From JADJOY01 sp016713535 [NCBI: Deltaproteobacteria bacterium] (GTDB lineage: Bacteria; JADJOY01): DNA of 64,000 nt. The notes under the pieces were generated by a model that searched no databases, was not told the DNA's origin, and saw only the letters and a list, made by a program, of their open reading frames with translations. Of the stretch, positions 8,389 to 17,442 are shown one piece after another. A program made the translations under genes and the position numbers. The stretch is taken from contig JADJOY010000027.1 in assembly GCA_016713535.1 (NCBI GenBank), positions 153,067 through 217,066 of the forward strand. Reading direction: 5' to 3'. Each line of letters begins with the position of its first letter. Positions within the stretch are counted from its first letter, which is position 1.

Positions 8389-9476
8389 AGTACGCAAACG
8401 CGTTTCGACACATTCTCTCCACGCTCCCAGATGCGTGCCGGGTCATCCTCTTCACGCACGAGGTGTCGGCGGACAAGGCTCGGAGCTGGCTCAATGAGTT
8501 CGGTCTCACCGCCCGCACCGAGCTTGTGACCGCTCCGAACGCCATGAAGTTCACCGTCTGGGCAGAGGATGCGTACTGCATTTGCAAAGACGTCGCAGAC
8601 GGGGAGACGTATTTTGTAGAACCAGCGAGCTTCAATCGCGCCGAAGATGCGTACATCGCCGATCGAGTTGCACCCAAGACCGATCTGGAGTCAACTCAGG
8701 TTCAACTGTACTTTCAGGGCGGAAACGTATTGATCGGGGATGATTTCTGGTTCATCGGAGCAGACTACCCTGCGCATTCCCTCGAACTCGGTTTCGTCGT
8801 ACCGCAACCAGGGGAAACAGCGGCCCAGGCCATTGCGCGAGTCTACGGTTCGTTCATGGAGCGCAATCGTCGGCTCATCACTGTCGGGTCTCGAGTTCCC
8901 GTTCCCGCGATGCAGAAGCATCCGATTATGGTGAATGGCGAGTTGTGGCATGAGGTGCTCTACTTCGGCAATGCACAAGGAACCGTTCAGCCACTGTTTC
9001 ATATCGACATGTTCGTAAGTCTCGTCGGGCGAGACGCCAATGGAACCTACACGGTGCTCGTAGGCAGCCCGGAGCTGGCTGCCAACGTGCTGGGGGAGCA
9101 GTTGCCAGAAGGCGCTATGCAAGACGTTTTCGACGACATTGCCGCCGGTCTGTCAGCTCTGGGGTTCAACGTCGTTCGTAATCCACTGCCAATGGCTTAT
9201 GACGATGATGACTCTGAGAAGGTGCGGTACTGGTACTTTGCCACGGGCAACAACGTCTTGACGCAGGACAACCCAAAGAAGGTGTGGATTCCCACCTACG
9301 GCCACGGACACTGGGCCAAGTTTGCCGCGACCGATGCGGAAAACAGGCGGATTTGGGAATCGCTCGGGTATGTCGTTGAGTTGTTGCCGGACTTTCATCC
9401 GTTTGCGGCCAACCTTGGTGCCGCGCATTGCATCAAGAAGTACCTTGCGCGCGCCTGAACGGGCCGTGAGAAAGTG

Positions 9477-9536
9477 GCCTAACAACCGGTTGCAGCGGAC
9501 GGCGCTCCGCGCCGCCGCTGAACCGGAGCGTTCGCT
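9477..9536 (+). other. attC recombination site 3
   Basis: R'' GCCTAAC (9477-9483) fits the consensus. The arms CCGGTTGCAGCGGACGGCGC and GCGCCGCCGCTGAACCGG pair fully except for one unpaired G and one unpaired A, as in attC 1. R' is GTTCGCT, a departure from GTTRRRY in the three variable bases. It ends the deiminase cassette, and the next gene starts four bases later. Confidence 0.8.
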
Positions 9537-9539
9537 CAC

Positions 9540-10067
9540 ATGAGACCTCCGTCTGATATCGAGCGCCGCCGTGTTATCGACGGCATCGAGCAAGCATTCG
9601 GCAACGTCCGGCGCGGCGAAGGGACGACCCTTCATGAGACCGAGGTGCTCGACGACTACGGCTCAGACCAAGAGTTAGCGGCGGCGCGCGCTCTCGACAT
9701 CGACACTCGCTGGCAAGACGTAGCTGACGAGCTAATTGCGGAACACTCGGGTGCCCTGTGCTTTGTCGATCCTGCCGGATTTCGTTACTACATTCCGGCG
9801 TACATGCGATGGACTGTGAAGTATTTCGACGCAGGGACTGGTTCGGAATCTGCGCTTCACACCGTCTTCGTGTTGACACCAAATCGCCGCTTCCAGGAGG
9901 ACGGCGCAAAGCTCGAGCGATTTCGCGTGTTCAGCCGCGACGAAAGCCGTGTGATCTGCGAGTTCCTTCGCTTAATGGCAGAGCACGCAGACTTCTCGAC
10001 GCAGGTGTTGGCGACAAATGCGCTCGAAGATTATTGGGGTCGTTTCTGCCAAGATCCGAGCGAATGA
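9540..10067 (+). CDS. Cassette-encoded DUF6714-like protein
   Basis: A 175-residue soluble protein starting MRPPSDIERRRVIDGIEQAF. The segments RWQDVADELIAEHSGALCFVD and GFRYYIPAYMRWTVKYF resemble the DUF6714 family of unknown function as I remember it; I could not search. There is no signal peptide or membrane segment. The start lies four bases after the attC 3 core, so it lacks room for a normal ribosome site of its own, as is common in cassettes. The GC content appears clearly lower than in chromosomal genes of the window. An incomplete attC follows. Confidence 0.75.
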   Translation: MRPPSDIERRRVIDGIEQAFGNVRRGEGTTLHETEVLDDYGSDQELAAARALDIDTRWQDVADELIAEHSGALCFVDPAGFRYYIPAYMRWTVKYFDAGTGSESALHTVFVLTPNRRFQEDGAKLERFRVFSRDESRVICEFLRLMAEHADFSTQVLATNALEDYWGRFCQDPSE

Positions 10068-10122
10068 GGCGTTGCGCTTGAAGGCACGCGCGCTGGCACG
10101 TGGTCTGACGGTCTAGTAGTCC

Positions 10123-10150
10123 AAGGCCGCTGCTGAGCTTTTCGTTCGGC
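10123..10150 (+). other. Half attC site (3' arm only)
   Basis: GGCCGCTGCTGAGC followed by CGTTCGGC matches the right arm of attC 2 (GGCCGCTGCTGAGC...CGTTAGGC). No pairing left arm is found in 10068-10122, so the site looks truncated or decayed. It marks the right edge of the recognisable cassette cluster. Confidence 0.5.
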
Positions 10151-10398
10151 GTACAACGCTGCAATGTCGCACTGTAGATCCGATCACCAAGTTCGATCCG
10201 CTCGCGATATTTTTCGCTACCTCGTACACCCTCGGGTTTCTCGCCCATTGCTGGGTATACCGGCATCTGATCCGAAGCACGCCGAGCACGGCGGTGCAGC
10301 GGACGAACCGAGGGGTGTCCACTCGTGAGGCCGGCTAGCTCAACAGCCCGCCGTTGCACGTCACGGTACGCGACAAGTCGACAGGAGGAGACCAGCCG

Positions 10399-10860
10399 AT
10401 GAACAAGGTGACACCGTTCCTGATGTTCGATGACCAGCTCGAAGCTGCGATCGCGTTCTATACCGCCACTTTCCCCGACTCCGAGATCAGGACGGTTGCC
10501 CGTGCTGGCAAGGACGGCCCGATCACTTCTGCCGAGTTCGTCGTCGGTGGTCAGGTCTTCATGGGGTACAACGGCGGTTCATACTTCAAGTTCTCCGAGG
10601 GATTTTCGCTCTTCGTCGACTGCAAGGATCAGAGGGAGGTCGACGAATACTGGGACAAGTTCGTCAGCGCTGGCGCAACCCCATCGCAATGCGGATGGAT
10701 CACCGATCCATTTGGCATCACCTGGCAGATCGTGCCGAGGCGTTTCATGGAGCTCATCGCCGACGAGAACCCGAAGAAGGTACAAGCCGTCATGAAAGCC
10801 ATGATGACGATGGTGAAGCTCGACGTGGCGGTGCTGGAGCACGCCTATGATGCTGCCTAG
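10399..10860 (+). CDS. VOC-superfamily protein (PhnB-like)
   Basis: A 153-residue protein; ATG 10399 follows GGAGGAG. It opens MNKVTPFLMFDDQLEAAIAFYTATFPDSEI, the typical start of PhnB-type vicinal-oxygen-chelate proteins. It continues with FVVGGQVFMGYNGG, SLFVDCKDQREVDEYWDKF and GWITDPFGITWQIVP. Proteins of this group are annotated as bleomycin-resistance or glyoxalase-like; the true substrate is unknown. It has the cassette orientation and lower GC, so it may be the last cassette, but no attC is visible after it. Confidence 0.85.
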   Translation: MNKVTPFLMFDDQLEAAIAFYTATFPDSEIRTVARAGKDGPITSAEFVVGGQVFMGYNGGSYFKFSEGFSLFVDCKDQREVDEYWDKFVSAGATPSQCGWITDPFGITWQIVPRRFMELIADENPKKVQAVMKAMMTMVKLDVAVLEHAYDAA

Positions 10861-11197
10861 CCGACGTTCGCCGCTCGAGTGAGGCACCCCATCAATCGTG
10901 CGTGCGGGGACTCGGACCGCGACGAGTGCAGTCCCGAAGCCAGGCGCATCGCCCCCGCGCTGGCAGCCTGCGGCTCTGTCAGCGAGGTGGCCGATCTCGT
11001 TCACCGGATCTTCGTGGCCATGTTCGATTCGCGCACCGCAGGCCCGCCCGAGCGCTATGCGCGGATTACAGCCAGCATCTGGGAGGAGATACTGGCCACC
11101 GGGCGCCCCAGCGAAATCGACACGCCCGCCGACGGCGACACCCCGCCGCTGACCTCTGCGTTCCGAGTCCGGCTGCGAGCCGGGAGGATTGGCAATA
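10861..11197 (+). other. Gap with a doubtful coding frame
   Basis: From GTG 10879 a frame reads ARRIAPALAACGSVSEVADL and ERYARITASIWEEILATGR, which look helical and protein-like. However, the frame runs without a stop through the next small gene into the acetyltransferase, so its end cannot be set. It may be a decayed or indel-damaged gene. Nothing else is seen. Confidence 0.3.
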
Positions 11198-11410
11198 ATG
11201 CCCCCCACCCTCCCCTCCGATCCTCGAACGGCGGTGCGAAGGGCCCGCATCCGGATGTGGCTCGACGAGGCCGCCTTCTGGGGAGTCTTGATCCTCATTC
11301 AGATTCCCGGGTACGAGAAGGTTGGCTGGTCGATCGTCGGGCTCTGGTTCGTATCACTGGCGGTGCGGAGCATCCCGTCGGGTGGGCTGATCCTGCGAAC
11401 GACGTTGTGA
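11198..11410 (+). CDS. Small membrane protein, unknown
   Basis: A 70-residue protein with ATG 11198 ten bases after GGGAGG. It has a basic N-terminal part (RTAVRRARIRMW) and two short hydrophobic stretches (AFWGVLILIQIPG and WSIVGLWFVSLAV). The ribosome site and hydrophobic pattern support it, but it is short and no family is recognised. It overlaps the doubtful frame described at 10879. Confidence 0.4.
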   Translation: MPPTLPSDPRTAVRRARIRMWLDEAAFWGVLILIQIPGYEKVGWSIVGLWFVSLAVRSIPSGGLILRTTL

Positions 11411-11499
11411 CCGGGGCGGCGGGGGAGTCGACCCTCGCGCTGCGCGCGGCGCGGCTCGCTGGAGGGGTGGGCTCGAGTGGAACGGCCCGAGATCGCGCC

Positions 11500-11976
11500 A
11501 TGACGAGCCGGTCGGTCCAGGTACGCCGGGCCACCTCGGACGACGTCGAGGCGCTCCTCGCGTTGATGCGGGACTTCTACGCCGAGTCCGGCTTCGCTCT
11601 CGATCCCGCATCGGCCGGGGCGGCGCTTCGATCGTTGCTCGCCAGCCCTTCGCTCGGATGCATCTGGCTCGCGTTCGCGGACGACGTGGCGGTCGGACAC
11701 GCGGTGCTCACGGTCCGCTTCACGATGGAGCACGAAGGGCTGAGCGGCTACGTCGACGATCTCTACGTTCGACCCACGCACCGTCGTCAGGGCATCGCTC
11801 GAAGCCTCCTCGGCGAGTTGCTCGCCGAGTGCAGAGCGAGGCAATGCAACGCGCTTCATGTCGAGGTCGGCGGATCGAACTCGGCGGCTCTCGCCCTCTA
11901 CGCCGAGCTCGGTCTGCGCGCGTCCACCGATGGCCGCATCCTCGCGAGCGGACCGGTGGCCGGGGTCGGCGTCTGA
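11500..11976 (+). CDS. GNAT-family N-acetyltransferase
   Basis: A 158-residue acetyltransferase. ATG 11500 gives the usual GNAT start VRRATSDDVEALLALMRDFY; the same frame is open far upstream but that part is unrelated. The acetyl-CoA-binding motif A is clear: YVDDLYVRPTHRRQGIARSLL (RRQGIA is the R/Q-x-x-G-x-A loop). It is followed by HVEVGGSNSAALALYAELGL, the family motif B. The acceptor substrate is unknown. It stands alone, with palindromic repeats downstream. Confidence 0.9.
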   Translation: MTSRSVQVRRATSDDVEALLALMRDFYAESGFALDPASAGAALRSLLASPSLGCIWLAFADDVAVGHAVLTVRFTMEHEGLSGYVDDLYVRPTHRRQGIARSLLGELLAECRARQCNALHVEVGGSNSAALALYAELGLRASTDGRILASGPVAGVGV

Positions 11977-12669
11977 GCGGATGCTCCGCCCGCAACCGAC
12001 CGGCCGTGTTCCACGGTGGGCGAACGGGTTCAGCGATCCACGGGCTCGGCGATGCCGGCGCACGCGCGTCTCGCCGGGCACGCGACGCGTGCCCCTCCAC
12101 GGCCTCTGGAGGCGCATGCTTCGTCGTGCGCCAGCGTCGAAAGCGCCACGCCCCGGCGCGACGGAGCGCGCCCCCAGACCAGGAATCGAGCGGCTGGAGG
12201 CGCCGCGGTCGCTCGCGGTGCGCGCCCGATCCCTGGGTCTACCGAGGGACCGTTGCGCCTCCAGCGGCCCGCCGGGAGGCGGGCCCTCCGGAGGACGGGG
12301 AGTGAACGCGGTCGCTGCGAGGATCCGCGCCGTCGCGGACGCAGGAGGCGGTGCGTGTCGCCGGGCACGCGACGCGTGCCCCTCCCGGTTTCTGGAGGCG
12401 CACGGTTCGTCGTGCGCCAAGCGTCGAAAGCGCCAACGCCCCGGTGCGACGGAGAGCCTGTGAAGAAATCGAGCGAGAGCGAAGCGCCGCGGGGGGCGGA
12501 GCCCCCGCGCTACGAACGCCTCGTAGCGACGGGGGTTCCATCCCCCGTCGCCGGCTTCGCACGGTTTCCGTGAGCGACCCAGATCGAAAGATTCACAGCC
12601 TCGGAGTTGCGCCCTCCAGACCAGCGACTCGAGCCGCTGTAGGCGCCGCGATCGCTCGCCCGCGCGGCC
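11977..12669. repeat. Intergenic repeat cluster (families A, B, D)
   Basis: Nearly 700 bp without a supported gene. Two ~100-bp direct copies at 12069-12168 and 12357-12455 share the family-A core, CTGGAGGCGCA and a GTCGTGCGCCA segment. Between them is a family-B palindrome at 12265-12290 (GGCCCGCCGGGAGGCGGGCC). A family-D element at 12489-12552 pairs GGGGGGCGGAGCCCCC and GACGGGGGTTCCATCCCCCGTC. The cluster separates two convergent genes. Confidence 0.75.
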
Positions 12670-14895
12670 TTACTTGCTCGGGGTCTTGATGGTGATGGTG
12701 TTCGAGTTGGCCGAGCTGCCGGCCGAGTTGAGGGCGTAGACCCGGAAGTAATAGGTCTTGTTGCCGATCAGCCCGGTGTTGGTGAAGGTCGTGGTGTTCG
12801 GCGCCAGCGTCCCGAAGAGCAGGAACTTCTTGCCGTCGGTCGAGCGCATCACCTTGTAGTTGGTCTCGTTGGTGGCGTTGTCGGTCCAGGTGAGCGTCGC
12901 CTGGTTCTTGAGCACCGACGTCGCCAGCAGGTTGGTCGGCGCCTCCGGCGGCGCGAGCTTGGTGGTGGCGCTCACCACCGTGGTGTTCGCCGAGTCACCC
13001 GCCGAGTTGAAGGCGTGCACGCGGTAGTAGTACGTGGTCGACGAGCTCAGGCCCGCGTCGGCGAAGGTGGTGTAGTTGGCCGACACCGACGCCACCGCGG
13101 CGAAGGTCACGTTGTCCGCCGAGCGCTCGACCATGAAGCCGGTCTCGTTGCTCGAGCCGTCGGTCCAGCTCAGGTTGATGGCGCTCGACGAGGCGACCGT
13201 CGCGGTGAGCTTGGTGGGGGCGGCGGGCGCGGCCACCACGGCCGACGTGGTCGGCAGCGCGATCGTGCTCGCGTGCGCGGCGTCGAGGACGACCTGCACC
13301 GTCGCGGCAGTCGACACCGCCGTCGCCGACGTCGACAGCGACGAGCCGTCCTGCATGTTCTTGTCGAAGCGATCGAAGTTGGACGGCGCGACCAGCACCC
13401 GCAGCCGGTCACCGGCCGGGATGGTGAGCGCGACCGACGGCAGGTCGACGTCCACCGCGTAGATCGTTCCCGGCGTGAGCGGCTGCTTGGCCGTGTAACC
13501 GTTGCGCAGCGACACGCGCTTGATCGAGTCGACGATCAGCATCGAGGTGCCGTCGGGTCGGACGTCGGTGATGCGCACCGCCACGTCGGTGTCGGCCGCC
13601 GTGGACGTCACGTTGAGGTGGACCCGCGGGCGGCCGGTGATGGCGAGGGCGCTCGCGAGCGGCGCGGTCGTGAACGAGAGCACGTCCGCGCGCGCTTCGA
13701 CCGGGCGCAGGTCGCACGGCCCGGTGGTGGCGGTCCTGTCTTCGAGGACCGCGCCGCACAGGGTCGGCACCGGGTTGGCCGGATCGGCCACGTACGAGCG
13801 CGGCGTCTCGTTGGCGGCCGGCGCCGCCGACGCGAGGGTCGCATCGGCGCGCAGGTAATACGTCTGGGTCGAGGTGTTGCTCGGCGGCCAGCTCGGCGAG
13901 CTCGCCACCCGCGCTTCGTTGGTCTGGTAGTAGCGGTAGGTGGCGCGCTGGTCGTAGCCGTTGGCAACGGCGCGCATCTGGTAGTCGAAGAACTCGAGCG
14001 CGGCGTTCGACTGCAGCGTCGTCGCGTCGGGGAAGCTCAGCGAGCCCTGCTGGGTGTCGGTCACATGGCCATGGGTCCACGGGCCGATGAAGGCCTTCTG
14101 CTTTCCGGCCGCGCCCGCCGCGGCGCCGCTCTGGACGCGCTGCATCTCGGCGAGGGTGGAGTCGGTGAGGTGGTCGAACCAGCCCGACACGTGGAGCATC
14201 GGGATGTTGACCTTGTTGACTGGATTGGAGGTGCTCTCGACCTGCGACCACCAGGTGTCGTAGAGCGGATGCGCGCTCGACAGGTAGCCGTTGCCGAACG
14301 GCGAGTCGTTGCGGTTCTTGTAGTACACACCGCCGGGGTAGCTGAGCGAGTAGCTCTCCCGCCAGTAGTACTCGATCGGCACCGCCGCAACGAGGTGCGG
14401 CGGCGCCTCCTGAGCGGTCGCGAGGATGGCCGTGCCGAGGGCCGAGACGCCCCACGCGCCGACCTTGCCGTTCGAGAAGGTCTGCGCCGCGGCCCACTCG
14501 ACCACGTCGTAGCCGTCCTGACCGCGGGTGGGCGCGCCCGAGTACTGCGCCGCCGCCGAGCCGAAGAAGCCGCGCCAGTCGACGAACACCCACGCGTAAT
14601 ACGGGTTCTTGAAGAGCGGGTCGGTGTTCTGGTCGATGGTGAAGATCGGTTCCCAGGTGCGGCGGTCGTAGGGGGTCTGCACCACGATCACCGGCCAGGG
14701 GCCGCGCGTGGCGGTCGGCGTATAGACGTCGGCGGCGAGGGTCTTGCCGTCGCGCATCGGGATCGCGACCGTGGTCTTGGTAGCCGCGGCATGGGCCTGA
14801 GTGGCGACGATCGTCAGCGCGAAGAGCGCCGCCAGCACGCGTCGGCGCTGTCCGGACGGCTCATGGATCGGGAGGCTGCGACGGATCGGGTTCAC
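12670..14895 (-). CDS. Secreted CocE/NonD-family hydrolase with FN3 repeats
   Basis: A 741-residue exported protein. GTG 14895 is chosen because AAGGAG precedes it and a signal peptide follows (RRRVLAALFALTIVATQAHA). The catalytic alpha/beta-hydrolase domain (about 45-330) shows the nucleophile motif GVSALG, the SGWFDH aspartate region and the GPWTHGH histidine, as in CocE and X-Pro dipeptidyl-peptidases. A beta-sandwich X-Pro C-terminal-type domain follows, then two fibronectin type III repeats (about 555-740; SAINLSWTDGSSNETGFMVE and QATLTWTDNATNETNYKVM). The FN3 repeats suggest binding to polymer or cell surface. Likely an extracellular ester or peptide hydrolase; substrate unknown. Confidence 0.88.
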   Translation of the reverse strand: MNPIRRSLPIHEPSGQRRRVLAALFALTIVATQAHAAATKTTVAIPMRDGKTLAADVYTPTATRGPWPVIVVQTPYDRRTWEPIFTIDQNTDPLFKNPYYAWVFVDWRGFFGSAAAQYSGAPTRGQDGYDVVEWAAAQTFSNGKVGAWGVSALGTAILATAQEAPPHLVAAVPIEYYWRESYSLSYPGGVYYKNRNDSPFGNGYLSSAHPLYDTWWSQVESTSNPVNKVNIPMLHVSGWFDHLTDSTLAEMQRVQSGAAAGAAGKQKAFIGPWTHGHVTDTQQGSLSFPDATTLQSNAALEFFDYQMRAVANGYDQRATYRYYQTNEARVASSPSWPPSNTSTQTYYLRADATLASAAPAANETPRSYVADPANPVPTLCGAVLEDRTATTGPCDLRPVEARADVLSFTTAPLASALAITGRPRVHLNVTSTAADTDVAVRITDVRPDGTSMLIVDSIKRVSLRNGYTAKQPLTPGTIYAVDVDLPSVALTIPAGDRLRVLVAPSNFDRFDKNMQDGSSLSTSATAVSTAATVQVVLDAAHASTIALPTTSAVVAAPAAPTKLTATVASSSAINLSWTDGSSNETGFMVERSADNVTFAAVASVSANYTTFADAGLSSSTTYYYRVHAFNSAGDSANTTVVSATTKLAPPEAPTNLLATSVLKNQATLTWTDNATNETNYKVMRSTDGKKFLLFGTLAPNTTTFTNTGLIGNKTYYFRVYALNSAGSSANSNTITIKTPSK

Positions 14896-15027
14896 GCGAA
14901 AGGCTCCTTGCGCCGCTTCGACGTCATGCGGGAAGCAACGGAGACAATTCCTTGAGCAAACAGCGGGCCGCCTCGGACTTTTCTGACATTGGCGCCAACG
15001 GTTGCGCACCTCCTGCCCGTAGCGATG

Positions 15028-15057
15028 GCATTATCAATTAATAACAGCAAGTTACAA
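15028..15057 (-). promoter_or_regulatory. Candidate sigma-70 promoter for the CocE-like gene
   Basis: On the minus strand TTGTAA (15057-15052) and TAATGC (15033-15028) are separated by 18 bases within an AT-rich island, unusual in this window. It lies about 130 bp upstream of the GTG start. Support is from sequence resemblance only. Confidence 0.35.
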
Positions 15058-15449
15058 CACGGCTCGAGCCCCACACCCCTGTCCATCGGTGGGTGGATAC
15101 CACCAGGGCAAGGTGACCTCGGTGCCCATATCCACCCGGGCCGATCGCCTGTCCGTCGAAATATTGCCCAATCTGATCAATATTTGACGATCGTCTCGGC
15201 CATCGTCACGATCATGGCGTAACGGTCCGTCGAGGGGTCACCAAGGGCGGGCGCCGCACTCGACATCGGGGCGTTTGTAGAAACGGGAGCGGATGGCAAG
15301 TTCGGGAACACCCGAGCCCGATCAGCTAAGACAAACGATTTCAGCTGGTTGACGCCGTGCGTCGGGCGGCACATCGGTTGCTCGATCGGCCTCGAGTGGA
15401 CCCGTGTCACCTCTCCTCGGGGCGCTCGAGGTTCACCGCAGGAGGCGAG
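15058..15449. other. Divergent intergenic region, no gene seen
   Basis: This gap separates the hydrolase from the CsbD-like gene. It contains the near-palindrome CAATCTGATCAATATTTG at about 15169-15187 and no convincing coding frame. Confidence 0.4.
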
Positions 15450-15629
15450 ATGAGCCGCACGCTCGATAAGGTGACGGGGCGAGCCAAGGAGGCCGCCGGG
15501 GTTTTGCTCGACGACCGGGAGCTCGCGCGCGAGGGTCGCATCGACCAGCACGCGGCCGAGCTCAAGGGTGCGATCGAGCGCGTCGTCGACGCCGTCCGGT
15601 CCCGCATCCAGCGCGAGCGCCACGAATGA
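15450..15629 (+). CDS. CsbD-like small stress protein
   Basis: A 59-residue hydrophilic helical protein. ATG 15450 follows GGAGG. The sequence LDKVTGRAKEAAGVLLDDRELAREGRIDQ matches the CsbD-like pattern (GRAKEAAG...GKxDQ). CsbD-type proteins are general-stress proteins of unknown mechanism in the cytoplasm. The regulator gene follows 192 bp downstream in the same direction. Confidence 0.75.
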   Translation: MSRTLDKVTGRAKEAAGVLLDDRELAREGRIDQHAAELKGAIERVVDAVRSRIQRERHE

Positions 15630-15821
15630 GCCGCCGCCTTCGCCTTCGTGTTGCGTCCGGGACCGGAGGCTTCGGCGCCAGCGGCGCGCGGTCCACGGGG
15701 CTCGCCACCCCGGTGTTCGGCGCTCACCGCCGGCGCGCCACGGGACCCCCGCCGTGTCCGGACGACGAGACCCAGGCCGCGCTGCCGTTCGGTCCGGCCC
15801 CCACGAGCCAACGAGGAACGA

Positions 15822-17157
15822 ATGCCGACCGCGCTGATCGTCGATGACGACACGACCTCACGCGAATCGCTGAGCGAATGGGTGGGCGAGCAGGGCTTCG
15901 CGACCCATCAGGCCGACGACCTGCCGAGCGGTCGCGAGATCATCGCCAGCGATCGGATCGACCTCGCCCTCCTCGACCTCGACCTGCCCTCGGGCAGCGG
16001 CCTCGAGCTGCTCCCCGATCTCGAGAAGCAACCGTCGGTCGACGTCATCTTCGTCACCGGCTACTCGACGGTCGACTCGGCGGTGGAGGCGTTCCGCAGC
16101 GGCGCCGTCGACTACCTCACCAAGCCCGTCGACCTGAAGCGCCTGAAGAAGCTGCTCGATCGCGCCCGCCGCACCGCCGAGCTCAACGCCGAGATCGGCA
16201 ACCTCCGCCAGGAGCTGCGCGGCCTGGGACGGTTCGTGAAGCTGATCGGCACCTCGCCGCCGATGCAGCACGTCTACGACCTCATCGAGCGCGTCGCCCC
16301 CACCGACGCCACCGTGCTCGTGACCGGCGAGACCGGCACCGGCAAAGAGGTGGTCGCGCAGACCATTCACGCGCTGAGCCGGCGCGCGCGCTCGCCGTTC
16401 GTGCCGATCAACTGCGGCGCGGTCGCGCCGACGCTCATCGAGTCCGAGCTCTTTCGGCCACGAGCGCGGCAGCTTCACGGGCGCCGAGCGCGCCCACAAA
16501 GGCGTGTTCGAACGCGCGACCGGCGGCACGCTCTTCCTCGACGAGATCACCGAGATGCCGCTCGAGCTACAGGTGAAGCTCCTGCGCACGCTCGAGATGG
16601 GCGCCGTGCGACGCGTCGGCGGCGACGGCGAGATCGAGATCGACGTGCGCGTGGTCGCCGCCACCAACGTCGACCCACAGAAGGCGGTGGCGCAGGGAAA
16701 GCTGCGCGAGGACCTCCTCTACCGGCTGCTGATCTTCCCGATCCACCTGCCGCCGCTGCGCGAGCGTCGCGGCGACATCCCGCTCCTCGCGCAGCACGTG
16801 GTCAACACGCTCAACGCCAAGGGCGAGACCAACAAGCACGTCTCGCCGGCGGCCTTCGACCGCCTGCAGGCCTACACCTGGCCCGGCAACGTGCGCCAGC
16901 TCAAGCACGTCCTCGAGCGCGCGTACATCCTCGCCCGCGACGAGATCGGGGTGACCTGCATCCAGCTCGGTGACAGCCCACCGCCGCGCACCGGATCGGC
17001 CTCGGTGGAGGTCGGGTCGTCGATCGCCGAGATGGAGAAGCGGCTGATCCTCGCGACCCTCGAGCACACCGCCGGCGACAAGAAACAGACCGCCAAGCTG
17101 CTCGGCATCAGCCTCAAGACGCTCTACAACCGCCTCAACGCCTACGCGCACCACTGA
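15822..17157 (+). CDS. NtrC-type sigma-54 response regulator (frameshifted)
   Basis: ATG 15822 follows GAGGA. The receiver domain (1-120) has the acidic triplet D8-D10, phospho-acceptor D52 (LLDLDLPSG) and K101 (YLTKP). The AAA+ domain has Walker A GETGTGKE (169-176). The frame then breaks at about 16452, where CTCTTTCGG carries one extra T. The frame resumes through GTLFLDEI (Walker B) and [12 protein letters not shown] to a C-terminal Fis-type helix-turn-helix ([20 protein letters not shown]). Removing one base restores [15 protein letters not shown], the sigma-54-contacting GAFTGA-type loop, and gives 444 residues. An enhancer-binding activator of sigma-54 promoters is expected. No cognate kinase is adjacent. 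Confidence 0.88.
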
Positions 17158-17440
17158 GCGGCCCCGCCCCCTCGGAGGGACGGCCTTTACGCGGGAGAGA
17201 CCGCGACGCCCCCTCGGAGGGATGGCCTCCTGGCCGTCCGACCACGCTGCGGCCCGCCGGGAGGCGGTCCCTCCGAAACCGGGAGCGACCGCGACGTACC
17301 TTCTGCGTCCGACACGGGGCGAGATCGCGACGCTCCTCGGAGGGACGGCCTCCGGCCGTCCGCCCGGGCTGCGGCCCGCCGGGAGGCGGGCCCTCCGAGG
17401 CGGCGATCCGCGCGCACGCGGGCTCGCACCCCTTCCATTG
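17158..17440. repeat. Intergenic repeat cluster (family B and relatives)
   Basis: Family-B palindromes lie at 17251-17274 and 17372-17397. Related units CTCGGAGGGA(C/T)GGCC occur at about 17171, 17212 and 17338, two of them continuing as hairpins such as GGCCTCCTGGCCGTCC. No gene is supported. Confidence 0.7.
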
Positions 17441-17442
17441 TA

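Larger units (their letters stand above)
5420..9458 (+). pseudogene. Pentein-fold deiminase-like gene split by IS66
   Basis: Joining 5420-5687 to 8389-9458 across the insertion gives one uninterrupted frame of 445 residues, starting MADTPPLLVNGF after a GGAG ribosome site. Family features are consistent with the agmatine/peptidylarginine deiminase (guanidino-group-modifying) superfamily: FTVWAEDAY, QGGNVLIGDDFWFIGAD, and a C-terminal GAAHCIKK that resembles the catalytic-cysteine motif. Likely hydrolase or transferase on a guanidino substrate; the substrate is unknown. The insertion falls after codon 89, so no functional product is expected now. Precise excision would restore the gene. The GC content looks lower than the surroundings, and attC 3 follows 18 bp after the stop. 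Confidence 0.75.

Noticed and set aside
10113-10322. Small minus-strand gene between the half attC and the VOC gene
   Set aside because: It runs against the cassette direction, has no ribosome site and no recognisable content.
13015-14955. 646-codon frame opposite the CocE-like hydrolase
   Set aside because: It is arginine- and glycine-rich with no motif; the minus strand encodes a complete secreted hydrolase.
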